A stretch of DNA of 64,000 nucleotides from Streptomyces spiramyceticus (GCF_028807635.1 NZ_JARBAX010000001.1:4327501-4391500); one strand, 5' to 3'; positions 8,432 through 17,239 are shown, numbered from the stretch's first letter. Numbers and translations: made by a program. The notes: generated from the letters alone by a model not told the origin.

Positions 8432-9718
8432 GTGGCGAGCGTCTTTCAGAGGTGCAAGCGGGACGCCCGGGATCGGAACTATCCGTGTGCGCGTCCAAGG
8501 TGCGGCCATGGGTGGACCGTGCGGTACCGGGAGCCGGGCGGTAGGCGAGGACGGCAGCGGGAGAGGTCGTTTCCGCGGAGGATCGGCCTGGATGGTGCGG
8601 ACGCCTTTGCCGCCGGTGTCGAGAAGGACAAGCAAGCCCGCGTCTGCGTCGACCCTGCGCGCGGTGCCATGTCTTTGTCGGTCTGGGCTGTGGAGTGGCT
8701 TGAGAGACGAGTCATCGGTGAGTCGACCCGCCGCAATTACGGGGAGTTCATCCGTAACCATCTTGCGCCGCGCCTCGGTGGGAAGCCACTGGCCGGGCTG
8801 GCGCGGAGAGACTTTGAGAAGTTCGTCAAGGACATCTACCGAGGCGGTGCAGGGCTGGCTGCATCGACAATGAACGACCGCATGGTGATGGTGGCCGCCA
8901 TCATGGAGGCGGCCGTCGTCGACAAGCGCATCACGGAGAACCCTGCACGGGGCATCCGGATCTCCCGTAGAGATGCAGTGGCGGTGGACGAGGGCGAAGT
9001 TCCGACGCCAGCCGAGGTGGATCTGATCGCTGCGCACATCGCGCCACAGTTCCGCCTCACCGTCTACCTTCAGTCCGGCACAGGCCAGCGCCCCAGCGAA
9101 GCCCTGGCTTTCTCCACCGAGTGCAGGCGGCCCGGCTACGTCAGGATCCGATGGCAGGTCAGTGCCAAGGCACACCGTAAGGACTGCCAGACGCCCTTCG
9201 TGCCGCTCAAGCATCGGCTGGAGAAGGAGTGCCGAGACGTCCCAACCGCCCAGTTCATTGAGCAGGAGATCGACGCGCATCTCTTGAAGTGGAAGCCGGT
9301 GCCCGTCGTCTTCGCTGGGCAGAAGGGGAAACGGATTCGGCTCGAGACCTTCTTTGCCCCACGTCAGCCTGGCGCTGGCGTGATGCCGTCCATCGCGTCT
9401 TACGGCTACCAGTTCAAGAAGGCATGCCTGTCGGCTGGCCTGGTCGATCTGGACGGCGATGCCAAGTACACGCCCCGCAGCCTGCGGCACTTCTTTGCCT
9501 CCACTGCCCTAGCCAACGGTGTGCCGATTCACGAGGTCTCGCGCTGGCTGGGGCACCGTTCGGTCAAGACGACGGTCGACATCTACGGGCATCTGCTGCC
9601 CAGCGCGTGGGATCGCTGCGGGCAAGTTCTGCAGCGCGCCATGCGGCCCGCATCCCCGGACGCGACGTCCCTCCCGTCCGAGGAGGCGAGCTGGAGCGCG
9701 GGCACCCGAGCTGCGTAG
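8432..9718 (+). CDS. tyrosine-family site-specific integrase
   Basis: 428 aa from GTG 8432, chosen because GGAG sits 7 bases upstream and the resulting N-terminus (MASVFQRCKRDARD...WTVRYREPGG) matches the Streptomyces integrase pattern; the frame is open further upstream. An N-terminal arm-binding region is followed by a SAM-like core-binding domain (SLSVWAVEWLERRV...) and the catalytic domain: GTGQRPSEAL with the first Arg, PRSLRHFFAS with the second Arg (the usual His of HxxR is Arg here), LGHRSVKTT with His, and VDIYGHLL with the Tyr nucleophile. It would integrate or excise the surrounding element. A decayed paralogue lies at 4989-5411. No excisionase gene is seen beside it. Confidence 0.92.
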   Translation: MASVFQRCKRDARDRNYPCARPRCGHGWTVRYREPGGRRGRQRERSFPRRIGLDGADAFAAGVEKDKQARVCVDPARGAMSLSVWAVEWLERRVIGESTRRNYGEFIRNHLAPRLGGKPLAGLARRDFEKFVKDIYRGGAGLAASTMNDRMVMVAAIMEAAVVDKRITENPARGIRISRRDAVAVDEGEVPTPAEVDLIAAHIAPQFRLTVYLQSGTGQRPSEALAFSTECRRPGYVRIRWQVSAKAHRKDCQTPFVPLKHRLEKECRDVPTAQFIEQEIDAHLLKWKPVPVVFAGQKGKRIRLETFFAPRQPGAGVMPSIASYGYQFKKACLSAGLVDLDGDAKYTPRSLRHFFASTALANGVPIHEVSRWLGHRSVKTTVDIYGHLLPSAWDRCGQVLQRAMRPASPDATSLPSEEASWSAGTRAA

Positions 9719-9745
9719 GAGTATGAGAGCCGTCTCGCCTTCATG

Positions 9746-9785
9746 GTGCTGGGATAGAACGCCCGTGCTGGGATGGTGCTGGGAT
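9746..9785 (+). repeat. iterated GTGCTGGGAT repeats after the integrase gene
   Basis: Exact copies lie at 9746-9755, 9765-9774 and 9776-9785, with another at 9943-9952 and degenerate copies near 9954 and 10008. Two copies sit in the equivalent place beside the integrase remnant (5315-5324, 5334-5343). Iterated 10-mers next to a tyrosine integrase suggest arm-type or accessory-protein binding sites. Confidence 0.6.
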
Positions 9786-10079
9786 GACCCCTGCAAAACC
9801 CGCGTTTCCGCAGGTGGGAGCTCTGCACTACGGATTCCGCTTCAACGTGTGAGCGAGTGAAATAACACCACGTTGGTTGCTTGGCAAACATGCAGGTCAG
9901 ATGGGGTCCGGCTCTTCCGAGTCGGGCCCCTGGTTTTTGCCCGTGCTGGGATGGTGCTAGGAAATCTGATCCCTCGTCACCCGTCATCACCCCTGCTCAC
10001 CTCTACCGTGCTGGGTTTTCGGTAGGGCTTCCCGCCTCTGCACTTCATACACTCGGCCGCTCGGATGAAGTAAGATTCA

Positions 10080-10103
10080 ATCTACGTAATAATCTATCTA
10101 CGT
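10080..10103 (+). promoter_or_regulatory. A/T-rich promoter region with ATCTACGT direct repeats
   Basis: ATCTACGT occurs at 10080-10087 and 10096-10103, 16 bases apart, in a markedly A/T-rich patch that ends 19 bases before the GTG of the ATPase gene. This fits a promoter overlapped by a regulator site. Confidence 0.4.
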
Positions 10104-10122
10104 TGATCGGCTGGGGAGTGTC

Positions 10123-11562
10123 GTGGAGTTCCAAGGTCGGGCTGGGGATCTTGAACTACTGGCCGAGCAGTACCGGACAGTGGCAGAGGGTGCTGGAGCC
10201 ACTCGGGGGCGCGCTGTGATCATGACGGGCCGGCGCCGAGTAGGGAAGTCGCGACTGGTCCAGGAGTTCTGCGACCGTTCGGGAGCGCCGTACGTAGTGT
10301 TCCAGGCCACCCGGGGGCGCAACCCTGTGACGGAGCGCGCCGACTTTGCCGCGACGCTCGCGCAGTCGCCAATGCCGGGGGCGGAGCTGGTCGCCGGCCT
10401 CCAGGCGCAGGACTGGAACCAGGCCCTGCGCTCGCTGGCGCTCGCGGTACCCGATGACTCACCCAGCATCGCGGTGATCGACGAGGTGCCCTGGCTGGTC
10501 GAGCAGGATCAGGAATTCGAGGGCGCACTCCAAACTGTCTGGGACCGTCACCTGTCTGCCAAGCCCGTGCTTCTGCTTCTGGTCGGCAGCGATACATCGG
10601 TGATGGAGGCACTGCAGTCGTACGGGCGCCCGTTCTTCGGCAGGGCAGCGAAAATGACCGTCCGTCCCCTGAACCTGGCCGACGTGCAGGCCATGACCGA
10701 GCTCGACGCCGCCGGGGCTGTCGACGCCCAGTTGATCACTGGAGGATTCCCCGAGATCGTGCAGTCATGGCGGCCGGGTATGGGGCGTACTGCCTTCTTG
10801 CAGGCTTCGGTCACCAATCCTCTCTCGCCCCTGCTGGTGGCTGGCGAGCTGTCCCTGCTGGGCGAATTCCCCGAGGCTTCGCACTCACGGGCCGTACTGG
10901 AAGCGGTGGGCAGCGGTGAGCGCACATTCAGCACCATCGCAGCCCAGGCCGGCGGCGCCAGCGCGCTGCCGTCCGGCACGCTCTCCCCGCTACTGGCCAT
11001 GCTGCAGGCCAAGCGAGTCTTGGCCGCTGATCTCCCCCTCTCCGTCAAGCCGGACAGCAAGAACAAGCGCTACCGGATCGCCGACCCGTATCTGCGGTTC
11101 TGGCTGGCCTTCCTGGCACGCGCGATCCCGCTCATCGAGCGTGGCCGCGGTGACTTGGCGCTGGAACGCATCGAGCGGTCATGGACCACTTGGCGCGGAC
11201 GAGCGGTCGAGCCACTGATCCGCGAGTCCTTGCTGCGCCTGATGCCCAACGACGAGTGGCCCGAGACCGAGGCCATCGGTGGTTGGTGGAACCGTCAGAA
11301 CAACCCCGAGATCGACCTCATCGGTGCAGACCGCGAGCCGGTGGCCCGGCAGGTGCACTTCGTCGGGTCGGTCAAGTGGCTCGAGACTCAGCCCTTCGGC
11401 CGTCATGAGTACGACGCCCTGGTACGCGACATGCTCGCCGTCCCCGGCACCGCCCCGGATACTCCATTGGTCGCGGTCTCCCGTTGTGGGGTGGCCGATG
11501 ATCTGCCGCTCACTGCGCACTGGGGGCCGGAGGATCTCGTACGGGCGTGGCAGCCCCGATAG
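10123..11562 (+). CDS. AAA-type ATPase with C-terminal DUF234-like domain
   Basis: 479 aa; GTG 10123 with GGGGAG 5 bases upstream. An N-terminal P-loop ATPase has Walker A GRRRVGKS (36-43) and Walker B IAVIDEVPWL (116-125). YRIADPYLRFWLAFL (about 317-331) and a C-terminal part with NNPEIDLIGADRE and VHFVGSVKW follow, typical of the DUF234 (restriction-fold) end of this ATPase family, which is common in archaea and actinobacteria. The biochemical role of the family is poorly known; the C-terminal D...D/E...K pattern suggests nuclease ancestry. It stands between an integrase and a restriction enzyme, so a role in genome defence or element maintenance is plausible but inferred. Confidence 0.85.
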   Translation: MEFQGRAGDLELLAEQYRTVAEGAGATRGRAVIMTGRRRVGKSRLVQEFCDRSGAPYVVFQATRGRNPVTERADFAATLAQSPMPGAELVAGLQAQDWNQALRSLALAVPDDSPSIAVIDEVPWLVEQDQEFEGALQTVWDRHLSAKPVLLLLVGSDTSVMEALQSYGRPFFGRAAKMTVRPLNLADVQAMTELDAAGAVDAQLITGGFPEIVQSWRPGMGRTAFLQASVTNPLSPLLVAGELSLLGEFPEASHSRAVLEAVGSGERTFSTIAAQAGGASALPSGTLSPLLAMLQAKRVLAADLPLSVKPDSKNKRYRIADPYLRFWLAFLARAIPLIERGRGDLALERIERSWTTWRGRAVEPLIRESLLRLMPNDEWPETEAIGGWWNRQNNPEIDLIGADREPVARQVHFVGSVKWLETQPFGRHEYDALVRDMLAVPGTAPDTPLVAVSRCGVADDLPLTAHWGPEDLVRAWQPR

Positions 11563-11801
11563 CCGCGGAGCAGCGATGTGCTCCTTCTCGTGCCGTGCGA
11601 GATGAGCACAGTGGCGGGGTCCGCCTCGGCCGGATCGGTCCCACTGCATCAACACCCGTACCTCAAGGGCCATTGGCACCGGCACGCGCCCTCCGTGCGC
11701 CCTGCGCCCCTGTGCGCGCGCTCCCCCGTCCTATTGCTGCGGCTCAAGCTGTGGGACGGCGGTGAGCCACCGCAAAGGGCTACAGCCTGGAGGGGGACGG
11801 T

Positions 11802-14800
11802 GTGCCGGAGGACTGGATTCGGGCTCTCGTGGCGGACTTCGGAACCGAGTGCAGGGCGGGCCTGAGATTCAGCGATACCGAAGCATCGGTCAGCCCGCCG
11901 GTGAAGAAGCTCGTCGAGGCATTCGGCGCACGCTGGAGGGTGAACTCCCGTCTGCATCCCGAATTCCCTCTCCCGGAAGCGAGAGTGCGGCCCGACTATG
12001 CCGTGGAGAGCGGGGGACGTGTCACCGGCTTTCTGGAGTTGAAGGCACCTGGTCACGACATCACGCCGGATGGCTTCACGAAGCGTGATCGCGAGCAGTG
12101 GGAACTAATGCGTCAGCTCCCCAATGTTCTCTACACCAACGGTCACACGTGGTGCTTGTACCGGGGTGGCCCGCTTCCCCTCCGGACAGTCCGCCTTGAG
12201 GGAGATCTGTACCGGTCCGGCAGCCGACTGCGCACAGTTGACCCTGATGGTGCCTCGCTGCGGGACCTACTGCGCGACTTCCTCGGCTGGCAACCTGAAC
12301 GGGTCACCACCGTCCGCCGGCTGGTGACTTCGATGGCTCCGTTGTGCCAGTACCTTCGAGCAGAGGTGCTGGAGCAACTCGATATCGAGCGGCGGACTCC
12401 GGAAAGCGCCCCCACTCGGCGACGTGCTCACAAGCCCTTCACCGCGCTCGCCCATCACTGGAGCAAGGTGCTCCTCCCGTCGACCGACGGGCAGGACTCG
12501 GACCACATCTTCGCCGATCGTTACACGCAGACGATCGCCTTTGCTCTGCTCCTAGCACGCACCGAGGGTCTGCGCCTGACAGGTCGGGACCTCGCCGCAG
12601 TGGCAAGTGAGTTGGAAGTTGAGAACACGGTCATGGGCCGTGCCCTGCAACTCCTGACGGAGAGGGTGGATGCCGAGTTCGCCCGGCGCCTCAACACCCT
12701 GGTCCAAGTGGTAGACGCCGTCGACTGGAAGTCGATCACGAAGCAGCGACCCGACGCCCACATGTATCTGTACGAGGACTTCCTGGAGGAGTACGACCCC
12801 GAGTTGCGCAGACGTTCCGGTACCTACTACACCCCGCCGCGACTCGTCCGTACGATGGTCCGCTTCACCGACGCTGTGCTGCGTACCCGGCTCGACTGTG
12901 CGGAGGGCTTCGCCGACGGCCAGGTCACCGTCATCGATCCGGCGATGGGAACAGGCACCTTCCTCAGCGAGATCATCGACACGGTCGCCGAGCAGCGGGC
13001 CCGACGAGGGCAGGGCTTCCGTGGTGAGGCGGTGGAGCAGCTGGCAGGGCGACTGATCGGTTTCGAGCGGCAGATGGCGGCGTACGCGGTCGCCCAGATG
13101 AGGATTACCCAGACCCTTCGTGAGCAGGACACCCGCACACGGCTCGACGACTTACGGCTCCACCTCGCCGACACTCTTGCCGACCCCTACGAGAGGTCCT
13201 CGCTCTTCGCCTTCCTGCCCGCCGACGACGCGTTGGTCGAGAACAGCCGCCAAGCGGATTGGATCAAGCGGGAACAGCAAGTGACCGTTGTGATCGGCAA
13301 CCCGCCCGACCGTGAGAGGGCCGAAGGTGAGGGGGGGTGGGTAGAGGCAGGTTCCGAGAAGGAAGGCATCGCGCCTCTGCTCGACGACTTTCGCCTGAGA
13401 GGAAGGAACGGCACGCAGGAGAACAAGCTCAAGAATCTTTATGTGTATTTCTGGCGCTGGGCCACCTACAAGGTGTTCGACCAGCACCGTCCTGAATCGC
13501 ACCGCGGCATCGTCGCCTTCATCAGTACCGCGGGTTTTCTCAGTGGTCCGGGTTTTCGGGGCATGCGGGAGTATCTGCGCCGTACATGCTCGGAGGGCTG
13601 GATCATCGACCTCAGCCCGGAGGGCATCCGGCCTCCGGTGCGGACACGCCTCTTCCCCGGAGTGCAACAGCAGCTCATGATCGCCGTGTTCGTCCGCAGC
13701 GGGGGCGGCGAGAAGCCCGCCGGCATCAGATATGTCGCCCTGGAGGGCACAGCTGAACAGAAGTATGCACAGCTTGAAGATCTCACTCCTGACAGTGCGC
13801 AATGGCGTCCCGTTCGTTCAGACGCCCAGGCCCCGTTCACCCCTGCGGCGGAGGGCGACTGGGATACTTATCCGGCCCTTGGCGACCTGTTGCCGTGGGC
13901 GGTGCCTGGCGTGCTGCCGAAGCGCACGTGGGTCTATTCCACGGACAACGACACGCTGCGGGCCCGATGGAGGAGGCTGACCGCAGAGCGAAACGTCGAG
14001 GAGAAGAGGGCCCTGTTCCGGGAGACGCACAGCCGAACCGTCGACAGGCAGGTATATCCCCTGCCTGGCTCTGCACTGCCGAAACAGTCGATGATGGACA
14101 GCTCTTCTGCCTGCCCGGAACCAGTACCGGTCGCCTACCGACCCTTCGACCGACAGTGGGTTATTCCAGACAACAGAGTCCTCGACAGAAGTTCGCCGGA
14201 GTTGTGGGAGAGCCAGATTCCAGACCAGATACGGATTGTTGAGCAACACTCCAGGAAATTCGGTCCCGGGCCCGCCGTACTCTTCACGGCTCTGTTGCCA
14301 GACCATCATCACTTCGATGGTCGAGGCGGTCGCGTTCTGTCCCTCCTGCAGAAGGATGGCACACCCAACGTGGCTCCCGGTCTGCTCCAGCACTTGACTA
14401 ACTCCTACGGCTACCGGAACGTCTCTGCGGAAGATCTGGCTGCGTACATTGCCGCCGTCATCGCTCACCCTGACTTCACCTCACGGTTCGGAGATGAACT
14501 GACCACGCGAGGCGTTCGCGTGCCGCTTACCGGGGATGCCGCACTGTGGTCGGAGGCGCTCTCTCTCGGCAGGACCGTGATCTGGGCATCGACCTTCGGC
14601 GAACGGTTCATCGACCCGCAGGACGGGCGGCCGGGCGGTGCCGATCAGGTCTGGGGGACAGCGCTGCCGACGATCACGTACCGGAAACAGGTCGGCAGAC
14701 ACGAAATGCCTGAGCGATTCCTCTATGATCCCGACCGCCTAGAGCTGTGTCTCGGCAGCGGTGTCTTCGGGCCGGTTACGCCCGGGGTGCGCGGGTACCA

Positions 14801-15251
14801 GGTCAGCGGGCAGAACGTACTTGACGGCTGGCTGAGGCGACGAAGCGGCCCTCCGTCACCCAAAGCGAGCAGCGAGCTGGACCGTGTACGCCCGGACCAG
14901 TGGCTTCCTGCTTGGAGCGAAGAACTTCAGCATGTACTGGCGGTTTTGTGGCACCTGGTCGAAGTGCAACCCGCCCAATCCCTATTACTCGACCGTGTCC
15001 TAGCTTCCCCTCTGATCAGTGTGGAGGAGCTTCTCAGGCGCGGTGTTCTCCCCGTGGCGGAAATTGCCCGCCGCTCAGCTCCGGCGCCATCGCGTGACCA
15101 AACCATCCCAGGGACTGAGGGCATCGAACTACGGGAACCGCACGCAGTCAGACCGATCACGCCGCAAGGCCAAGCGCCAGTGGAGGCTCCGACCCCGCGG
15201 CCACGCAGCAGCAGGGAGCCCGGCAGTAATCGGCCGTACCGGAAGCGGTAG
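11802..15251 (+). CDS. single-chain restriction-modification enzyme (type IIG/ISP-like)
   Basis: 1149 aa; GTG 11802 behind GGAGGGGGA. The N-terminal nuclease domain shows RPDYAV (Asp65) and FLELKAP (Glu79, Lys81), the PD-(D/E)xK signature. The middle is an N6-adenine methyltransferase: SGTYYTPPRLV (339-349), DPAMGTGTFL (379-388) and IGNPPD (498-503). The C-terminal 500 residues resemble the target-recognition part of ISP-type enzymes. There is no helicase domain between nuclease and methyltransferase, so it fits type IIG/IIL better than a full type ISP. It carries two TTA codons (13152-13154 and 14985-14987), unusual for Streptomyces and consistent with transfer and bldA-dependent expression. 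It is probably self-sufficient for modification and cleavage. Confidence 0.88.
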   Translation: MPEDWIRALVADFGTECRAGLRFSDTEASVSPPVKKLVEAFGARWRVNSRLHPEFPLPEARVRPDYAVESGGRVTGFLELKAPGHDITPDGFTKRDREQWELMRQLPNVLYTNGHTWCLYRGGPLPLRTVRLEGDLYRSGSRLRTVDPDGASLRDLLRDFLGWQPERVTTVRRLVTSMAPLCQYLRAEVLEQLDIERRTPESAPTRRRAHKPFTALAHHWSKVLLPSTDGQDSDHIFADRYTQTIAFALLLARTEGLRLTGRDLAAVASELEVENTVMGRALQLLTERVDAEFARRLNTLVQVVDAVDWKSITKQRPDAHMYLYEDFLEEYDPELRRRSGTYYTPPRLVRTMVRFTDAVLRTRLDCAEGFADGQVTVIDPAMGTGTFLSEIIDTVAEQRARRGQGFRGEAVEQLAGRLIGFERQMAAYAVAQMRITQTLREQDTRTRLDDLRLHLADTLADPYERSSLFAFLPADDALVENSRQADWIKREQQVTVVIGNPPDRERAEGEGGWVEAGSEKEGIAPLLDDFRLRGRNGTQENKLKNLYVYFWRWATYKVFDQHRPESHRGIVAFISTAGFLSGPGFRGMREYLRRTCSEGWIIDLSPEGIRPPVRTRLFPGVQQQLMIAVFVRSGGGEKPAGIRYVALEGTAEQKYAQLEDLTPDSAQWRPVRSDAQAPFTPAAEGDWDTYPALGDLLPWAVPGVLPKRTWVYSTDNDTLRARWRRLTAERNVEEKRALFRETHSRTVDRQVYPLPGSALPKQSMMDSSSACPEPVPVAYRPFDRQWVIPDNRVLDRSSPELWESQIPDQIRIVEQHSRKFGPGPAVLFTALLPDHHHFDGRGGRVLSLLQKDGTPNVAPGLLQHLTNSYGYRNVSAEDLAAYIAAVIAHPDFTSRFGDELTTRGVRVPLTGDAALWSEALSLGRTVIWASTFGERFIDPQDGRPGGADQVWGTALPTITYRKQVGRHEMPERFLYDPDRLELCLGSGVFGPVTPGVRGYQVSGQNVLDGWLRRRSGPPSPKASSELDRVRPDQWLPAWSEELQHVLAVLWHLVEVQPAQSLLLDRVLASPLISVEELLRRGVLPVAEIARRSAPAPSRDQTIPGTEGIELREPHAVRPITPQGQAPVEAPTPRPRSSREPGSNRPYRKR

Positions 15252-15403
15252 CCGGATACTGGATGGCGGGGATCGCGAGCCCGTGTTCCGCGACCTGGGG
15301 GAGGGGACAGGACGCTCCGGTACGCGGTCCATCGCGATCTCCGTGGAGGGGCAGCCCACAAGCGAGCTGGCGAGGACACGCGGGGCGGATCAGGTGGGTG
15401 AAC

Positions 15404-15651
15404 GACCTTCCTGAACCCCGATCAGTTGGCGCTGGTGCGGCCCAACTGGCCGTGCCTGGCATGTGCCAGCGCCCCGGCGGGCACTGGCAAGACGGTCGTC
15501 GGTCTGCATCGCGCGGCGTACCTGAACCGACGCACCACTGAGGGCCCGGGAAGAGGCACGAGTGCGCGCAGATCGACGGCACGGCGACGATCCTGGAGAC
15601 ACTCGGGCCGGCTGTGCAGGGTGAGGCGTCGTCTTTCCCGTGCTGATCCCG
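15404..15651 (+). pseudogene. broken DNA helicase fragment
   Basis: Reading from about 15404 gives FLNPDQLALVRPNWP...APAGTGKTVVGLHRAAYL, the conserved Walker A neighbourhood of UvrD/RecB-type helicases (usual form GSAGTGKTVVALHRA). After about 15545 the coding sense jumps to another frame (AQIDGTATILETLGPAVQGE) and ends. Only about 80 residues of a protein normally several hundred long remain, abutting the 3' end of the opposite-strand gene. This is a decayed leftover at the edge of the island; the gap 15252-15403 holds nothing else. Confidence 0.7.
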
Positions 15652-16671
15652 TCAGATTCCCCTGACCGCCGCGACCGTGAACGGAGTCTCAGGGGTGCCC
15701 GGTCCCATCGGGCCGCCCTTGTCGAATTGCGAGCGGACCACGAGCGTGCGGCCGTTCTGGCGGACCAGGGTCGTCGGGATCTGTAGCGCCTCGTCCGTCA
15801 CTCGGCGCTCCATGCGGGCGGTCCTGCCGTCGTCGGTGAGGTGCCAACGGGTGATCGTATTAGTGGTGTTGTGCGCGGCCCACAGTGTGCCGTGGCGCAG
15901 TTCGAGGCCGTCGGCGTGCCGCATGTCTCCGCCGTGCAGGGTGACTCGGCGGGCCGTGCCCGACGCGAGGTCGATGCGGAAGAGGTCGCCGCCGGTCATG
16001 TCGGGCGTCAGGAGGTAGCGCCCGGACGGGTCGGCGACGATGCCGTTGAGGGTGAACGTACCGGCCGGGTGCGGGCCTACAGTGCCGGAGAGGTCGAAGC
16101 GGGTCGTGAGTGTGCCCCGCCTGTCGCCTGCTGCGGTACGGGCCAGCTCTCCCGGGGTCACGCGGTAGACGACGGTGCGGACGCTGTCGGTGAGGTAGGC
16201 GCTGCCGTCCGGTGCGATGGTGACGTCGTTGACGAAGGACGCGCTGTCGCCGGGGACGTCGAACCGGGCCAGAAGCCTGCGGCTTCGTATGTCGTACACC
16301 GCGACCCCGGCCGTGGAGTCGGTCACCCACAGCCGTCCGGCGCCGTCCACCTTCAGGCCGTTGGCGGTGTGCCGCCCGTCGGTGCCGGCCGGGAGGAAGA
16401 CCTCGGCGGTGCGGTGGCGGGGGGTGATGCGGTAGATGGTGCCGTTGGTGTAGGAGCCGACGTAGAGCTCGCCGGTCCGCGGGGCGGCGGCGATGCCTTC
16501 GGGGTAGACGCGGTCGCCTGGTAGTTCGTAGGCGGCGGTTATATGGGTGTGTGCCGTGGCCGGTGTCGGGTGGCGGAGGTCTGTGGCCCCTACGGGAGCG
16601 GCTGAGGCAAGAGTGACGGCTAAGGCCAGTGCGGTGGCCGCCATGGTGTGGTGCCGGATCGAACGGGGCAC
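15652..16671 (-). CDS. secreted SMP-30/gluconolactonase-like beta-propeller protein
   Basis: 339 aa from GTG 16671, which has an excellent GGAGG site 6 bases upstream; an in-frame ATG at 16704 is the longer alternative. The N-terminus is a signal peptide (RHHTMAATALALAVTLASA|AP). The body is built of repeated blades such as YPEGIAAAPRTGELYVGSY, ANGLKVDGAGRLWVTDS, VNDVTIAPDGSAYLTDS and LNGIVADPSGRYLLTPD, typical of the SMP-30/gluconolactonase/LRE-like family. These are six-bladed metal-dependent lactonases or binding proteins. The substrate is unknown. It diverges from the MarR gene across a palindromic operator, so repression by that regulator is likely. Confidence 0.85.
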   Translation of the reverse strand: MPRSIRHHTMAATALALAVTLASAAPVGATDLRHPTPATAHTHITAAYELPGDRVYPEGIAAAPRTGELYVGSYTNGTIYRITPRHRTAEVFLPAGTDGRHTANGLKVDGAGRLWVTDSTAGVAVYDIRSRRLLARFDVPGDSASFVNDVTIAPDGSAYLTDSVRTVVYRVTPGELARTAAGDRRGTLTTRFDLSGTVGPHPAGTFTLNGIVADPSGRYLLTPDMTGGDLFRIDLASGTARRVTLHGGDMRHADGLELRHGTLWAAHNTTNTITRWHLTDDGRTARMERRVTDEALQIPTTLVRQNGRTLVVRSQFDKGGPMGPGTPETPFTVAAVRGI

Positions 16672-16730
16672 GGTGGCCCTCCTTCGGAGCTCGCGAATGG
16701 GCATGAGGTGTTGGGTCGGGTTCTAATGGT

Positions 16731-16746
16731 AATTAGAGCTCTAATT
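16731..16746. promoter_or_regulatory. perfect 16-bp palindrome AATTAGAGCTCTAATT, probable MarR operator
   Basis: It lies between the divergent SMP-30-like gene (start 16671) and the MarR gene (start 16790), 59 and 43 bases from the starts. Its A/T-rich perfect symmetry stands out from the surrounding G/C-rich DNA and fits the operator size of MarR dimers. Confidence 0.75.
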
Positions 16747-16789
16747 GTCGTCAAGAGTCTCAGTCTTCTGCGGCGGATACGATGCGCAG

Positions 16790-17239
16790 ATGACGTCCAT
16801 GCCTGTGTCCGAGCGCCTCGGCTCCCACGTGAAGCGCGCCGAGCAGGCCCTCAGCGCGGCCAAGTACGCCGCGCTCAAGCCGGCGGGTGTGACGGTCGCG
16901 CAGTACGCCGCCCTGCTCTTCCTCGTCGAGAAGCCGGGCATCTCGGCCGCAGCGCTGGCCAGGGCCTGTGGCGTCACGCCGCCGACCATGAACACGGTCC
17001 TGAAGAACCTCCAGGAGCGCGGCCTGATCGAGCGCACCCCGCACGAATGGCACAAGAACATCCTGGAGACCCGGCTCACCGAACAGGGCAAGGCGGTCAT
17101 GGCCGATGCCGACGCCCGGGCGGTGCGCGTCGAGCGGGCTCTCGCCGACGAATTCTCTGATGAAGAGAGGCAGTTGCTCGTCGGTCTCCTTGCTCGCTGC
17201 ACCGATCTGCTGGAGTCGGTCAGGCCCAAGTACGGGTGA
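16790..17239 (+). CDS. MarR-family transcriptional regulator
   Basis: 149 aa from ATG 16790; ATG 16799 and an upstream TTG at 16745 are alternatives. The winged-helix core shows VTVAQYAALLFLVEKPGISAAALARACGVTPPTMNTVLKNLQERGLIERT, then a wing with HKNILETRLTEQGKAV, the standard MarR layout, flanked by dimerisation helices (LGSHVKRAEQALSAAKYAAL and the C-terminal helices). It probably represses itself and the divergent SMP-30-like gene through the palindrome at 16731-16746. The ligand is unknown. Confidence 0.9.
   Translation: MTSMPVSERLGSHVKRAEQALSAAKYAALKPAGVTVAQYAALLFLVEKPGISAAALARACGVTPPTMNTVLKNLQERGLIERTPHEWHKNILETRLTEQGKAVMADADARAVRVERALADEFSDEERQLLVGLLARCTDLLESVRPKYG

Larger units (their letters stand above)
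9719..10122. other. integrase downstream region, probable attachment-site side
   Basis: 404 bases with no gene. It contains the GTGCTGGGAT repeats, a block (about 9795-9855) shared with the copy at about 5350-5411, and an A/T-rich stretch before the ATPase gene. The shared block is the best candidate for one end of the integrated element, but no core att duplication can be fixed from sequence alone. Confidence 0.45.

Noticed and set aside
1..15660. CRISPR array or a complete type I R-M or BREX/DISARM operon in the island
   Set aside because: No regularly spaced repeats and no cas, hsdR, pglZ, brxC or drm-type genes could be found; the defence genes present are separate units.
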